Assembly (NCBI GenBank): GCA_017456005.1
Contig: JAFTLJ010000096.1
Span: forward strand, 1 to 64,000
Direction of reading: 5' to 3'
DNA length: 64,000 bases
From: Clostridia bacterium
GTDB taxonomy: Bacteria; Bacillota; Clostridia; Oscillospirales; CAG-272
The notes under the pieces are model-generated. The model ran no database searches. It saw only the letters and a list, made by a program, of their open reading frames with translations, and was not told the DNA's origin. A program made the translations under genes and the position numbers. This document shows, in pieces, positions 8,246-18,075 of the stretch (position 1 is the stretch's first letter; each line of letters opens with the position of its first letter).

Positions 8246-8282
8246 GAAAACCAAAACAGCTCGGAAAACCGAGCTGAGTTGA

Positions 8283-8358
8283 TGGAGCTGGTGATGTGAC
8301 TTGAACACACGACCTGCTGATTACGAATCAGCTGCACTACCGACTGTGCTACACCAGC
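8283..8358 (-). tRNA. tRNA-Thr (anticodon CGT)
   Basis: A 76-nt cloverleaf on the minus strand with acceptor GCTGGTG/CATCAGC-type pairing closing at CACCAGC, anticodon stem GCTGA/TCAGC and loop TTCGTAA (anticodon CGT, reading ACG), a T-loop GTTCAAGTC and encoded CCA. It is the first tRNA of a two-tRNA transcript. Confidence 0.95.
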
Positions 8359-8459
8359 ATCTTTGCTAAAGCGATAATGATTGTAGCACAAAAAAAACAC
8401 TTTGTCAACCTCAATTTAAAAAATAATTTAAAAATTTTAATAAAAGCAAAGGAATATAA

Positions 8460-9314
8460 ATGAAACTGACCGATATGTCTTATGCCCACGAGGTTATGGC
8501 GCGCCACGGCATAGCGCCGAAGAAAAAGTTTGGGCAAAACTTCCTTACATCAGATGCCGTAGTAAGCCACATAGCAGATACGCCGAGCGAGGATGCGGAC
8601 GTGGGCGTGCTCGAAATAGGACCCGGCATAGGCACGCTTACAGAGGCGCTCGCGGAAAGATACAAAAAAGTGGTTTCCGTGGAAATAGACGAAACGCTCT
8701 TGCCCGTGCTTGCGGAAACCGTGGGCTGGCGTGAAAACGTGGAGATAGTAAACGGAGATGCCATGAAAATAGATTTTCCGGAATTTGTGCGTGAGCATTT
8801 CGGCGATATGCGCGTGTGCGTTTGCGCAAATCTGCCATATTATATAACGTCACCGATTATTATGAAGATACTCGAATGCGGCGCTCTTTTTGAATCCGTA
8901 ACGGTTATGATACAGAAAGAAGTGGCGGAACGCCTCTGTGCCAAAGCGGGAAGCGTCGATTACGGCGCGATAACCGTTTTTGCCGCTTACCTTGCAGATG
9001 TGGAAAAGTGCTTTAACGTGTCGCCCGGCAATTTTTTGCCGCAGCCGAAGGTTACGAGCGCGGTCATCCGCATGAAGCCGCACAAAACGCCGCCTGTGAG
9101 CGTTAAAAACCCCGAAAATATGCAAAAAATAATAAAAGCGGCGTTCGAACAGCGCAGAAAGATGCTGGCCGGTGCGCTTGCCGCCGCCACGGGCAGAGTG
9201 AGCAAGGCGCAGATATCGGAGAAAATAGCGGAGGCCGGCTTGCCGCAGGATGTGCGCGGCGAAAAGCTTTCGCTTGCGGATTTCGCACGCCTTTCAGATA
9301 TACTTGAGATGTAG
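8460..9314 (+). CDS. rsmA: 16S rRNA (adenine(1518)-N6/adenine(1519)-N6)-dimethyltransferase RsmA/KsgA
   Basis: A 284-residue SAM-dependent enzyme that dimethylates the two adjacent adenines of the 3'-terminal 16S rRNA hairpin late in 30S assembly. Visible motifs are KKKFGQNFL at 21-29, the SAM-binding LEIGPGIGTL at 51-60, the acidic VEID strand end at 74-77 and the catalytic NLPYYITSP at 124-132. The length is normal. The ATG has AAGGA 7 bases upstream. murD starts 14 bases after the stop, so the two are likely co-transcribed. Loss of this enzyme classically gives kasugamycin resistance (family knowledge). Confidence 0.97.
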   Translation: MKLTDMSYAHEVMARHGIAPKKKFGQNFLTSDAVVSHIADTPSEDADVGVLEIGPGIGTLTEALAERYKKVVSVEIDETLLPVLAETVGWRENVEIVNGDAMKIDFPEFVREHFGDMRVCVCANLPYYITSPIIMKILECGALFESVTVMIQKEVAERLCAKAGSVDYGAITVFAAYLADVEKCFNVSPGNFLPQPKVTSAVIRMKPHKTPPVSVKNPENMQKIIKAAFEQRRKMLAGALAAATGRVSKAQISEKIAEAGLPQDVRGEKLSLADFARLSDILEM

Positions 9315-9328
9315 GAGTAAAACTTGAT

Positions 9329-10714
9329 ATGGACGAAAAACTTGAAAAATTTTCAGATTATATAAACGGCAAGACCGTGTCGCTTATCGGCGCGGGCGTG
9401 AGCAATATGGCGGCGGTGGATTTTCTGCTTTCCCGCGGCGCACGCCTTACAGTGCGCGATAAGCAAGAGGATGCGGAAAAAGCGGCGTTACTCGCCTCCA
9501 AAGGTGTAAAAACCGTTTTTGGCGAGGGCTATCTTGCCGATATGAGCGAAGACGTGCTCTTTAAATCCCCGGGTATACGCCCCGACGTGCCCGAAATAGC
9601 GGCCGCCGCGGCAAGGGGAAGCGTGCTTACTTCCGAAATGGAAGTTTTCCTTGCGCTTTGCCCCTGCAAAATATACGCGGTTACGGGCAGCGACGGCAAA
9701 ACGACCACAACAACGCTCGTTTCCGAAATATTAAAAAAAGAGCATGAAAAGCGCGGCGCGGGCAAGGTATACCTCGGCGGCAACATAGGCACGCCGCTGC
9801 TTCCTTTCCTTCCCGAAATGAGCGCGTGCGACACGGCGGTGGTGGAGCTTTCCAGCTTCCAGCTTTTTGCCATGAGCGCTCACGTGAACACGGCTATTGT
9901 AACGAACGTAACGCCCAACCACCTCAACTGGCACGTGGATATGGAAGAATATATTTTTGCAAAGGCTAAAATTTTTGAAAACCATACCGCTTGCGACCGC
10001 GTAGTTCTCAACGCGGAAAACGATGTGACGCGCGCCTTTGCGGAAAAAGCGAAAGGCGAAATCACGTTTTTTTCCTCACAACGCAAGCCAAAAGGAAAAA
10101 GCATTTACCTCGACGGCGACGAAATTTTCCACAACGACGGGGAAAAACTCACACATATTATGAGCCGTGCGGATATAAAGATACCGGGGATACACAATGT
10201 GGAGAACTATATGGCGGCTATTGCGGCTACTTGGGGAGATGTAAGTCTTTCCTCTGTGCTGGAGGTAGCGCGCGGCTTCGGCGGTGTGGCGCACAGAATA
10301 GAGCTCGTGCGCGAGCATATGGGCGTGAAATACTACAACAGCTCCATAGACACAAGCCCTACGCGCACGGCGGCGGCGCTTAATTCCTTTAAAGAAAAGC
10401 TTATAGTTATTGTCGGCGGGTACGATAAAAAGATACCTCTGGAGCCTCTTGTTCCGCTCCTTACCGAGCACGCAAAATTTATAAGCGCTACGGGCGCTAC
10501 GGGCGAAAAAATAATGAAACTTATGCTTGACAGCGGCTATCCTTGTGATAAAATAGTATATACGAAAGAATTCGACGGCGCTTTCCGCGCGGCGGTGAAC
10601 GCCGCAAGCGAGGGCGACACGGTTATACTTTCGCCTGCTTGCGCAAGCTTCGATGCTTTCAAGAATTTTGAAACGAGAGGAAACTGTTTCAAAGAGCTCG
10701 TAAACGCGCTTTAA
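9329..10714 (+). CDS. murD: UDP-N-acetylmuramoyl-L-alanine--D-glutamate ligase MurD
   Basis: A 461-residue Mur ligase that adds D-glutamate to UDP-MurNAc-L-Ala in cytoplasmic peptidoglycan synthesis. Domains in order: Rossmann UDP-binding domain (VSLIGAGVSNMAA at about 17-29), central ATPase domain with the P-loop VTGSDGKTTTTT at 118-129 and the VTPNHLNWH strand, and a C-terminal domain with NSSIDTSPTRTAAAL and VGGYDKKI. All match MurD rather than MurC/E/F. It is separated from the usual dcw cluster and sits behind rsmA. Confidence 0.95.
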   Translation: MDEKLEKFSDYINGKTVSLIGAGVSNMAAVDFLLSRGARLTVRDKQEDAEKAALLASKGVKTVFGEGYLADMSEDVLFKSPGIRPDVPEIAAAAARGSVLTSEMEVFLALCPCKIYAVTGSDGKTTTTTLVSEILKKEHEKRGAGKVYLGGNIGTPLLPFLPEMSACDTAVVELSSFQLFAMSAHVNTAIVTNVTPNHLNWHVDMEEYIFAKAKIFENHTACDRVVLNAENDVTRAFAEKAKGEITFFSSQRKPKGKSIYLDGDEIFHNDGEKLTHIMSRADIKIPGIHNVENYMAAIAATWGDVSLSSVLEVARGFGGVAHRIELVREHMGVKYYNSSIDTSPTRTAAALNSFKEKLIVIVGGYDKKIPLEPLVPLLTEHAKFISATGATGEKIMKLMLDSGYPCDKIVYTKEFDGAFRAAVNAASEGDTVILSPACASFDAFKNFETRGNCFKELVNAL

Positions 10715-10756
10715 AAAATGCAGAATTAAAAATATAACAGTACAAAGGAAAACAAA

Positions 10757-12004
10757 ATGGAATTTTCACAGAAGATCATAGACCTCGCAAACGAAGCGGA
10801 GGTTGAACTTAAAGAAAAATTTGCAGAAATAGACAAAATAGCATATATAAACACCGCGCGCGTGCTGGACAGCTTCCGTAATCACCGCATTTCTGAAGCG
10901 ATGCTTTACGGCTCCACGGGCTACGGCTACGGTGACATGGGCAGAGATGCGCTCGACGAGGTTTATGCAGACGTTTTCGGCGCGGAGGCTGCTTTCGTGC
11001 GCCATAATATAGTAAACGGTACGCAGGCTATTGCTATCGCGCTCTACGGCATTTTGCGCCCCGGCGACGTAATGCTTTCCATAACGGGCAGACCGTACGA
11101 CACGCTTTCCGAGGTCATCGGCGATAAAACGAAAAACGGCGACGGCTCACTTGCGGATTTCGGCGTTATATACGACGACGTGGCGCTCAAAAACGGCGCG
11201 CCCGACTACGAAACAATAGAAAAGAAAATCGCTGCACACGGCGACAAGCTCAAGATGGTTTATATTCAGCGCTCCAAGGGATATGAAACAAGACCTACTT
11301 TTTCCGCAAAGGAAATAGGCGAAATGATAGCTTTTGTTAAAGCGCGCACGGGCGCTTACGTTGCCGTGGACAACTGCTACGGCGAATTTTGCGATACGGA
11401 AGAGCCCACGGCATACGGCGCAGACCTTATTATGGGCTCGCTCATAAAGAACCCCGGCGGCGGCCTTGCCGAAACGGGTGGCTACATAGCGGGTACAAAA
11501 CGTGCCGTGGAACTTGCCTCCTACCGCCTGACCACGGTAGGCATAGGCACGGAAGCGGGCGCGACCGTAGGTCAGCTCCGCAATATGTTCAAGGGCTTCT
11601 TCTTTGCGCCGCACGTTGTGGCGCAGGCTGTGAAAACGGCGGTTTTCGCGGCGTATATGTACGAAAAGCTTGGCTTTGAAGTGTTCCCCTCTTGGAAAGA
11701 GGCTCGCCACGACATCGTGCAGACGGTGAAGTGCGGCAGTGCAGAAAAGCTTTGCGCCTTCTGCCGCGGTATTCAGGCGGCTTCCCCCATAGACTCGTTC
11801 GTAACTCCCGAGCCTTGGGCTATGCCGGGGTATGAGGACGAGGTCATTATGGCGGCAGGCGCCTTCACGCAGGGCTCTTCCATAGAGCTTTCGGCAGACG
11901 GCCCTCTGCGTGCACCATTCACGGCTTATTTCCAGGGCGGTCTTACGTACGAAAGCGGCAAATATGCCATTATGATGTCTGCAGAAGAAATGCTCAAAAA
12001 TTAA
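10757..12004 (+). CDS. PLP-dependent 'methionine gamma-lyase family' (aluminium-resistance-like, YnbB-type) protein
   Basis: A 415-residue fold-type I PLP enzyme of the family annotated as Met_gamma_lyase/aluminium resistance protein. Characteristic segments are STGYGYGDMGRDALDEVYADVFGAE (split here at residues 54-78), NGTQAIAIALYGILRPGDVM, VYIQRSKGYETR, and the probable PLP-lysine region MGSLIKNPGGGLAETGGY near residues 228-245. The actual reaction of this subfamily is not settled; a cysteine/methionine desulfurase or lyase role is inferred from the superfamily. It follows murD by 42 bases and ends in a strong terminator, so it is probably the last gene of the rsmA-murD unit. Confidence 0.9.
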   Translation: MEFSQKIIDLANEAEVELKEKFAEIDKIAYINTARVLDSFRNHRISEAMLYGSTGYGYGDMGRDALDEVYADVFGAEAAFVRHNIVNGTQAIAIALYGILRPGDVMLSITGRPYDTLSEVIGDKTKNGDGSLADFGVIYDDVALKNGAPDYETIEKKIAAHGDKLKMVYIQRSKGYETRPTFSAKEIGEMIAFVKARTGAYVAVDNCYGEFCDTEEPTAYGADLIMGSLIKNPGGGLAETGGYIAGTKRAVELASYRLTTVGIGTEAGATVGQLRNMFKGFFFAPHVVAQAVKTAVFAAYMYEKLGFEVFPSWKEARHDIVQTVKCGSAEKLCAFCRGIQAASPIDSFVTPEPWAMPGYEDEVIMAAGAFTQGSSIELSADGPLRAPFTAYFQGGLTYESGKYAIMMSAEEMLKN

Positions 12005-12010
12005 ACGTAA

Positions 12011-12037
12011 AAATCCCGAAATTTTTTCGGGATTTTT
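12011..12037 (+). terminator. Intrinsic terminator
   Basis: AAATCCCGAAA/TTTCGGGATTT stem followed by a T-run, 7 bases after the stop of the PLP enzyme. Confidence 0.85.
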
Positions 12038-12090
12038 TGTTTGCGAAAATGCACGAAATATGAGTGCATTTTTGTTTTTTCTTCCCCTTG

Positions 12091-12125
12091 TTGCGACATA
12101 ATATTCGCCTGGGTGAATGTATAAT
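12091..12125 (+). promoter_or_regulatory. Candidate Spo0A-type spoIIG promoter
   Basis: TATAAT at 12120-12125 is preceded by TTGCGA at 12091-12096 with an unusually long 23-base gap. The sequence TGCGACA (12092-12098) matches 6 of 7 bases of the reverse complement of the 0A box (TGTCGAA). The Bacillus subtilis spoIIG promoter is known for a 22-base spacing and overlapping 0A boxes, so the layout fits. The match is short and the call is an inference. Confidence 0.45.
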
Positions 12126-12156
12126 TTAGTTGTTACAGGCAAAGGAGTTTTTGAAA

Positions 12157-13020
12157 ATGACGGAATATATATACGGTGACGTGCTTTTTATAATAAATTT
12201 CAGCATGGATTTTATATCGCTTTTTATCTGCGGCAAAATTATGCATTTTCGTATGAACCCGTGGCGTATGGCGCTTGCCGCCACGCTCGGCGGGGTGTAC
12301 GGGGTGGCATCTATTTTCTTCACGCTCGGCTTTTGGGGGGATCTCGCGCTGGATGCCATTATGGCGCTTGCGCTGTGCTTTGTGGCGCATTACCACGGCA
12401 GTGCTGTGAAGACATTCGGCATCACGGCTATTTTTTTGGCGGTGTCCATGCTTATGGGTGGAGCGATGACTGCGCTCTATTCCAAAATAGGTAAATACCA
12501 AACGTATATTGAAATAGGCGGCAAGATACAAACGGTTTTTGGCGATATGCCGCTTTGGCTCTTTGCTTTCCTAGCCGCTGTTTCCGCTTTTCTTACGTTC
12601 TTTTTGCAAAAAGCCGCACACAGGCGAATGAGCGCGCGCGTATGCAGGGTGCGTATTACATTTTCCGAGGGAGTGTATGAGTTTTCTGCGCTTGTGGATA
12701 CGGGTAATATGGCGAGCGAGCCCGTTTCGGGAGGTGCGGTTGTATTTCTTTCCGAATCTGCCGTGAAGCGCTTGCGCGGTAGAAGCCGCGAGCTGCTTTT
12801 TACCGATGCGGGAAGCGTAGAGGGCGAGGAAGCAAGGCTAGTGCGCTTCATACCCGTAAACACGGTTTCCGGATACACCCTGGTTTCGGCAATACGCCCG
12901 CAAAAATTTGAAATAGCGGCGAAGCGCGTTTTCGAGCCGAGAAACGTGCTTGTGGCACGCGATGGCTTTTCCGTTGACTACGGCGGAGCAGAAGCGCTAG
13001 TGCCGCATTCCTTACTATAG
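12157..13020 (+). CDS. spoIIGA: Sporulation sigma-E factor processing peptidase SpoIIGA
   Basis: A 287-residue membrane-embedded aspartic protease that cleaves the pro-sequence of sigma-E in the mother cell after a signal from SpoIIR. Residues 1-155 contain five hydrophobic helices; the C-terminal half is soluble, with the catalytic motif ALVDTGN (Asp about 181) and a late [13 protein letters not shown] segment. The ATG at 12157 has AAAGGAG 9 bases upstream; upstream in-frame TTG starts lack one. It is followed after 28 bases by sigE, the universal partner. Length is close to that of characterised SpoIIGA proteins. Confidence 0.93.
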   Translation: MTEYIYGDVLFIINFSMDFISLFICGKIMHFRMNPWRMALAATLGGVYGVASIFFTLGFWGDLALDAIMALALCFVAHYHGSAVKTFGITAIFLAVSMLMGGAMTALYSKIGKYQTYIEIGGKIQTVFGDMPLWLFAFLAAVSAFLTFFLQKAAHRRMSARVCRVRITFSEGVYEFSALVDTGNMASEPVSGGAVVFLSESAVKRLRGRSRELLFTDAGSVEGEEARLVRFIPVNTVSGYTLVSAIRPQKFEIAAKRVFEPRNVLVARDGFSVDYGGAEALVPHSLL

Positions 13021-13048
13021 ATTTTATGATATATTTTTGGAGGATATA

Positions 13049-13756
13049 ATGCTTTTTTTGAAAATCAAACTTAAAATTTTTGCCTTGTTAAAAAGGCTGG
13101 GGCTTCTCGGCGGAACGTATTATATAAGCAGCGCGGAAACGTTGCCGCCGCCGATGAGCGCGGAGGAGGAAAACGACGTAATACTGCGCTTGGAGGAAGA
13201 GCCGGAGCTGCGCCGTGCGCTCGTGGAGCGCAACCTGCGGCTCGTGGTCTATATAGCGAAAAAATTTGAAAACACGGGCGTGAACATAGAGGACCTTATT
13301 TCCATAGGCACCATAGGGCTGATAAAGGCGGCGAACACGTTTCGGGCAGACAAAAACATAAAGCTCGCCACATATGCTTCGCGTTGTATTGAAAACGAGA
13401 TACTTATGTATATAAGGAAAAACAGCGGCAGGCGGCGCGAGCTTTCCTTCGATGAGCCGCTGAACGTGGATAGGGACGGCAACGAGCTCTTGCTTTCCGA
13501 CATTTTGGGGAGCGAAGGCGATACTGTTAGCGAAAGTATAGAAACGGCAGAGGAAAAAAAGATAATAGAAGAAGCTGTGAAAAGCCTTTCGCGCCGCGAA
13601 AGGGAAATAATAGAGCTTCGCTTTGGCTTGGGAGGCAGGCGCGAACTTACGCAAAAAGAGACCGCAAAGGTGCTTGGAATCTCTCAATCTTACATTTCAA
13701 GGCTCGAAAAGAAGATAATTGAGCGCCTGAAAAAAGAAATTTCGGGAAAAATTTAA
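13049..13756 (+). CDS. sigE: RNA polymerase sporulation sigma factor SigE (pro-sigma-E)
   Basis: A 235-residue sigma-70 factor directing early mother-cell transcription. The first ~27 residues are a hydrophobic, basic pro-sequence followed by [12 protein letters not shown], where SpoIIGA cleaves in the family. Region 2 shows [32 protein letters not shown] and [17 protein letters not shown]. Region 4 ends with [20 protein letters not shown]. The ATG is chosen because the GGAGG lies just upstream; a TTG four codons earlier overlaps it. No sigG follows; Bacillus has sigG next in line, whereas here rpmE follows under its own promoter. Confidence 0.95.
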   Translation: MLFLKIKLKIFALLKRLGLLGGTYYISSAETLPPPMSAEEENDVILRLEEEPELRRALVERNLRLVVYIAKKFENTGVNIEDLISIGTIGLIKAANTFRADKNIKLATYASRCIENEILMYIRKNSGRRRELSFDEPLNVDRDGNELLLSDILGSEGDTVSESIETAEEKKIIEEAVKSLSRREREIIELRFGLGGRRELTQKETAKVLGISQSYISRLEKKIIERLKKEISGKI

Positions 13757-13774
13757 ACTTTTTTCAGAAAACAC

Positions 13775-13803
13775 TTGCAAAATGCAAATTTATATGGTAT
13801 AGT
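13775..13803 (+). promoter_or_regulatory. rpmE promoter
   Basis: TTGCAA, 17 bases, TATAGT, about 38 bases before the rpmE start. Confidence 0.6.
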
Positions 13804-13840
13804 AAACGCATATGAAAATCTTTAAGTGAGGTGTTAAGCG

Positions 13841-14044
13841 ATGAAAGAAGGAATACATCCTAACTACGTTGACGCGAAAATCATTTGCGCGTGCGGCGAA
13901 GTTATAAATACAAAATCTACAAAAGGTGACTACCACGTGGAAGTTTGTTCCAAATGCCACCCGTTCTTCACCGGTAAGCAGAAATTCGTTGATGCCGGCG
14001 GCCGTGTAGATAAGTTCAAAAAACGTCTTGAAAGCAAGAAATAA
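13841..14044 (+). CDS. rpmE: 50S ribosomal protein L31 (zinc-binding form)
   Basis: A 67-residue L31 protein: MKEGIHPNY at the N-terminus, [23 protein letters not shown] in the middle and a Lys-rich end. The CxC (16, 18) and CxxC (36, 39) pairs identify the zinc-containing C+ form rather than the zinc-free YtiA form used in zinc limitation. An AGGTG-type ribosome site is at the usual spacing. It sits alone between sigE and hflX, with a weak hairpin downstream around 14076-14100. Confidence 0.96.
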   Translation: MKEGIHPNYVDAKIICACGEVINTKSTKGDYHVEVCSKCHPFFTGKQKFVDAGGRVDKFKKRLESKK

Positions 14045-14186
14045 TTTTAATTTGAACTTTGCAAAGTGAGCGTGAAATCCGAGGGCGACTTTCGGGTTTT
14101 GCGCTCTTTCTCTTTGAAGGATTTTTTTATTTTGCATTTTACGGGGCATATCGTTTATTACCTTAGTTTTGAAAGGCGGTTTCACT

Positions 14187-15458
14187 ATGGCGGAAAATAA
14201 TATTTTTGAAAAAGACGGCGGCACGCGCGCGGTGCTTGTTTCCGTCGTACCAAAGGGCGCGGACGAGCGCGAATACGAGGTTTCCTTCGATGAGCTTGCA
14301 CGCCTTGCCGACACGGCGGGGGCAGAGGTTTTTGCACGCCTTACACAGCAGAAGGAAAACCCCGACGTGCGCACTTATATAGGGAAGGGAAAAGTAGAGG
14401 AGCTGGCGAAGCTTTGTGAGGCAAACGACGTGGACGTTGTTATTTTCGATGACGAGCTCACGCCATCCCAGATAAAGAATATAGAAAATGATATAGGCGG
14501 CGACGTGCGCGTTATAGACCGCAGTATGCTCATACTGGATATATTTGCCCTTCATGCCGTAAGCGGCGAGGGCAAAACACAGGTAGAGCTCGCACAGCTG
14601 AAATACACAGTGCCGCGCCTTACAGGCAAGGGCACGGAAATGTCGCGCCTTGGCGGCGGTATAGGCACGCGAGGCCCCGGCGAAAGCAAGCTGGAAACAG
14701 ACAGGCGCCACATAAAAAGACGCATTGCAGCCCTGGAAGAGGATATACGCGAAATGGCGAAGAACCGCGCCACACAGCGCGTTCAGCGCGACCGTACGGG
14801 CATTTTCAAAATAGCCATTGCGGGCTACACCAACGCGGGCAAATCCACACTGCTAAACTATCTTACGGGTGCCGGAATTTTGGCGGAGGACAAGCTCTTT
14901 GCCACGCTTGACCCCACCACGCGCAAATTCACTCTGCCGTGCGGCGACGATGTACTGCTTACGGACACGGTTGGCTTTATACGCAGGCTACCGCACCAGC
15001 TTGTGAATGCCTTCCGTTCCACACTTGACGAGGTATCGTTTGCCGATGCCATTCTCGTTGTAATAGACGCTTCCGACCCGGAGGCGGATGCACAGGGCGA
15101 TGTTTCCATGAAGCTTATCCACGAGCTGGGCGCAGAGGGCACGCCTGTGGTGTCCGTATACAACAAATGCGATATGGCGGCAGGCTTTATACCGCGTACT
15201 CCCACGGCGCAGAGCTTTCTTATATCCGCCAAAACGGGCGAGGGTATAGAAGCGCTTGTGGCGAAAATGGAAGAGATCGCGCACGACGGCACAAAGGAAT
15301 ATATTTTTGAAATACCGCACAGCGAAATGTACGCTATGAGCAAGCTGTATGAATTTGCGGCCGTTAAAGATGTGGAATACACGGAGAACGGCGCGAGCGT
15401 GCGCGCCGTGGCAGACAAGAAAAGCGCGGGTATGTTCGCGAAATACATAAAGAAGTAA
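14187..15458 (+). CDS. hflX: Ribosome-associated GTPase HflX
   Basis: A 423-residue GTPase that binds the 50S E-site region and splits stalled or hibernating 70S ribosomes. The N-terminal HflX-specific domain (1-200) includes RTYIGKGKVEEL, FDDELTPSQIKNIE and the glycine-rich GTEMSRLGGGIGTRGPGESKLE. The G domain starts at about 207 with G1 GYTNAGKST (213-221), G2/G3 FATLDPTTRK and DTVGFIRRLPHQL, and G4 NKCD. The ATG is preferred over an in-frame TTG six codons upstream because AAAGGCGG precedes it. yigZ follows closely. Confidence 0.95.
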   Translation: MAENNIFEKDGGTRAVLVSVVPKGADEREYEVSFDELARLADTAGAEVFARLTQQKENPDVRTYIGKGKVEELAKLCEANDVDVVIFDDELTPSQIKNIENDIGGDVRVIDRSMLILDIFALHAVSGEGKTQVELAQLKYTVPRLTGKGTEMSRLGGGIGTRGPGESKLETDRRHIKRRIAALEEDIREMAKNRATQRVQRDRTGIFKIAIAGYTNAGKSTLLNYLTGAGILAEDKLFATLDPTTRKFTLPCGDDVLLTDTVGFIRRLPHQLVNAFRSTLDEVSFADAILVVIDASDPEADAQGDVSMKLIHELGAEGTPVVSVYNKCDMAAGFIPRTPTAQSFLISAKTGEGIEALVAKMEEIAHDGTKEYIFEIPHSEMYAMSKLYEFAAVKDVEYTENGASVRAVADKKSAGMFAKYIKK

Positions 15459-15468
15459 GGTGCGTGTT

Positions 15469-16092
15469 ATGGAAAAATTCAGAACCGTAAAAAAAGCGGG
15501 GCACGCCGAGCTTACAGAGAAAAAATCTGTTTTTATAGGCGACATTGCCCACGTTGAAAGCGAAGAAGAGGCAAAAGCCTTTGTGGAAGAGAAGCGCAAG
15601 GCATACCGCGATGCACGCCACGTAGTGTTTGCTTATATAGTAGGCAATACGATGCGCTACAGCGACGATGGCGAACCGCAGGGCACGGGCGGACCGCCTG
15701 TATTGGACGTTATAAAAAAGAACGGTCTTACGGGAGTGGTGCTGACGGTGGTGCGCATTTTCGGCGGCATTTTGCTCGGCGCGGGCGGGCTTACGCGCGC
15801 CTACTCCGGCGCGGCAGCAGCAGCTTGTGCGGCGGCAGAATGTGCTTTTTTTGAAGAATACGAAGAATACGCGCTCGAAATAGATTACACGGAGTATCAA
15901 AAGCTGCTCTACGAAATAACTCAGGCTGGCGGAAAAATAACATCTACGGATTTTTCGAATAACGTAAGCCTTTGCTTTTCCTCGCCTGCGAGAATAGCGG
16001 GGCGTGTTTGCGCAAAAATAACGGCGGCGACAAACGGAAAGCGCACCCCTGCGCTCGTGCGCAAATATTTTGACGAAGAAAAGCTAAAATGA
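15469..16092 (+). CDS. YigZ / IMPACT family protein
   Basis: A 207-residue protein. Residues 1-120 are the UPF0029/IMPACT domain with KKSVFIGDIAHV, YRDARHVVFAYIVG, RYSDDGEPQGTGGPPVLD and GVVLTVVRIFGGILLGAGGLTRAY. The remaining part matches the DUF1949 ferredoxin-like C-terminal domain. The family is implicated in nucleic-acid or ribosome binding; function in bacteria is not settled. Its ATG is 11 bases after the hflX stop with AAGG in between, so the two are co-transcribed. Confidence 0.9.
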   Translation: MEKFRTVKKAGHAELTEKKSVFIGDIAHVESEEEAKAFVEEKRKAYRDARHVVFAYIVGNTMRYSDDGEPQGTGGPPVLDVIKKNGLTGVVLTVVRIFGGILLGAGGLTRAYSGAAAAACAAAECAFFEEYEEYALEIDYTEYQKLLYEITQAGGKITSTDFSNNVSLCFSSPARIAGRVCAKITAATNGKRTPALVRKYFDEEKLK

Positions 16093-16301
16093 TAAAAAAA
16101 TAAAAATTTTTTAAAAATAAAAAAGGTTTTTTAAAAAAAAATTCGTATCTTAGTATTAAAAGGTGTTTTTGCCTTTGATATTTCCGCGTGCAATAGGATT
16201 GAAAGCATCTTTAAAGAATATTATAAATACGCGGTCTGTTTTGGTCCGGATTTTAATTTGCTTCAATAATTTATATATAATATAAAACGGGAGGGTGGAA
16301 C

Positions 16302-18056
16302 TTGGTAATTACGCAAAGCTTTGTGGAAGAGCTGAAATACAGAAACAGAATAGAAGACGTTATATCCTCCTACGTTACACTTAAAAGAGGCGGCTCCAAT
16401 AAAATAGGGCTTTGCCCGTTCCATTCGGAAAAAACGCCTTCCTTCACCGTTTTTACGGGCACGGAGACCTTCAAATGCTTCGGATGCGGCGCGGGCGGCG
16501 ATGTTATCACGTTTATTATGCGTGCCGAGAACCTCGATTATATTTCCGCGCTGGAGTTTTTGGCGAAAAGATCGGGGCTTGAAATGCCCGGAGAAACAGA
16601 AAATAAAAGCGAGATAGTAAAGCGCTCCCGTATGCATGAAATGAACAGGGAAGCGGCGAGGTACTTTAACAAAATGCTCTACGAGCCTTGCGCAGAGCCT
16701 GCGCGTGCGTACCTTGCCAAAAGAAAGCTTTCCTCTTCTGCGGTAAAGCGCTTCGGCTTGGGCTTTGCCCCACCGAGCTTCGATGCCCTGCGGAATTATA
16801 TGCACGCGAAGGGCTATCGCGACGAAGAGCTGCGCGAAGCCTTCCTTTGCGGCAAAAGCGAGCGCACGGGCAAATATTTCGACTATTTCCGCGGAAGGCT
16901 TATCTTCCCGATAATAGATAACCTTGGCAATGTTGTGGGCTTCGGCGGCAGAGCCACAGACGACGAAACGAAGCCGAAATACTTAAATACCTCGGATACG
17001 CCTGTATTTAAAAAGAGCCGCAACCTTTTTGCACTCAATTTTGCGCGTACCTGTTGTGAGGAATATATTATTCTTTGCGAGGGGTATATGGACGTTATAG
17101 CGGTCAACATAGCAGGCTTTGCCAATGCTGTCGCCACACTTGGTACGGCACTTACTTCAGACCAAGCGCGTATTATGGCTAAGTACACGAAAAAGGTCGT
17201 AATAGCATACGACAGCGACGAAGCGGGTCAGGCAGCGGCGAAACGCGCCATACCGCTTTTGGAGGAAGCGGGGCTGGAGGTAAGCGTGCTGAAAGTAAAG
17301 GACGCAAAGGACCCCGACGAATACATTAAAAAATTCGGTGCAGAAAAATTCCGCACACTGATAGAGGGAAGCCGCGGAAAATTCGATTTTCTGTGCGACA
17401 GCGTGCTGAAAAAGCACGATCTGGAAATTCCCGATGAAAAGGTGAAGGCGGCGCGCGAAATATGCGAGCTTATTGCGGATATATATTCAAACGTTGAACG
17501 CACCGTGTATATAGCCAAGGCGGCTGAAAGGCTGGGTATAGAGGCAAAGAGCCTTTCCTCCGACGTGGCGCGTATACGCCGCAAGAAGTACAAGGAAGAC
17601 GAAAACGAAAAAATACGCAAAATAATTTCCGATACTTCCGGCTACGGCGACAGAGTAAACCGCGAAATGGTGGGCAATACGAAGGCCGCAAGGGCAGAGG
17701 AAGCCATAATAGGGCTGATTATGCTGAAGCCCGAGCTTTTTGGAAAAATAAAAAGCGGCGAGATACCGCTTTCCGCAGACGATTTCAAAACGTCCTTCGG
17801 CAAAAAGGTTTTCGAAGCTGTCGAAAGGCAGGAGGGCAGGGCGGATATCGGCTTGCTCGGCGCGGAATTTACCGTGGACGAAATATCGCGCATAAGCGAT
17901 ATGCAGCGAAAGCGCGCGGAGCTTGCGAAAAATGACGAAACCGTGCTTACAGACAGCATAAACACGCTGAAAAAAGAAAAAAATGTTGCGCAAAGCGGCG
18001 ACGAGCTGGAAGACGCAATGAAAATAATACTTTTGAAGAAAAAAAGCAGTAAATAA
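16302..18056 (+). CDS. dnaG: DNA primase DnaG
   Basis: A 584-residue primase that makes RNA primers at the replication fork. The zinc-binding domain is intact (Cys38, His41, Cys59, Cys62 around [11 protein letters not shown] and [11 protein letters not shown]). The RNA-polymerase core follows, with the TOPRIM motif [11 protein letters not shown] and [13 protein letters not shown], and a C-terminal helical domain for the helicase. The start is TTG with a strong GGAGG 8 bases upstream; there is no nearby ATG. rpoD follows after 19 bases, the conserved sigma-operon arrangement. Confidence 0.95.
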   Translation: MVITQSFVEELKYRNRIEDVISSYVTLKRGGSNKIGLCPFHSEKTPSFTVFTGTETFKCFGCGAGGDVITFIMRAENLDYISALEFLAKRSGLEMPGETENKSEIVKRSRMHEMNREAARYFNKMLYEPCAEPARAYLAKRKLSSSAVKRFGLGFAPPSFDALRNYMHAKGYRDEELREAFLCGKSERTGKYFDYFRGRLIFPIIDNLGNVVGFGGRATDDETKPKYLNTSDTPVFKKSRNLFALNFARTCCEEYIILCEGYMDVIAVNIAGFANAVATLGTALTSDQARIMAKYTKKVVIAYDSDEAGQAAAKRAIPLLEEAGLEVSVLKVKDAKDPDEYIKKFGAEKFRTLIEGSRGKFDFLCDSVLKKHDLEIPDEKVKAAREICELIADIYSNVERTVYIAKAAERLGIEAKSLSSDVARIRRKKYKEDENEKIRKIISDTSGYGDRVNREMVGNTKAARAEEAIIGLIMLKPELFGKIKSGEIPLSADDFKTSFGKKVFEAVERQEGRADIGLLGAEFTVDEISRISDMQRKRAELAKNDETVLTDSINTLKKEKNVAQSGDELEDAMKIILLKKKSSK

Positions 18057-18075
18057 AACTGTGGGAGGTTTTACA

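Noticed and set aside
13757-13840. sigG or another sporulation gene after sigE
   Set aside because: The gap is 84 bases and carries only the rpmE promoter.
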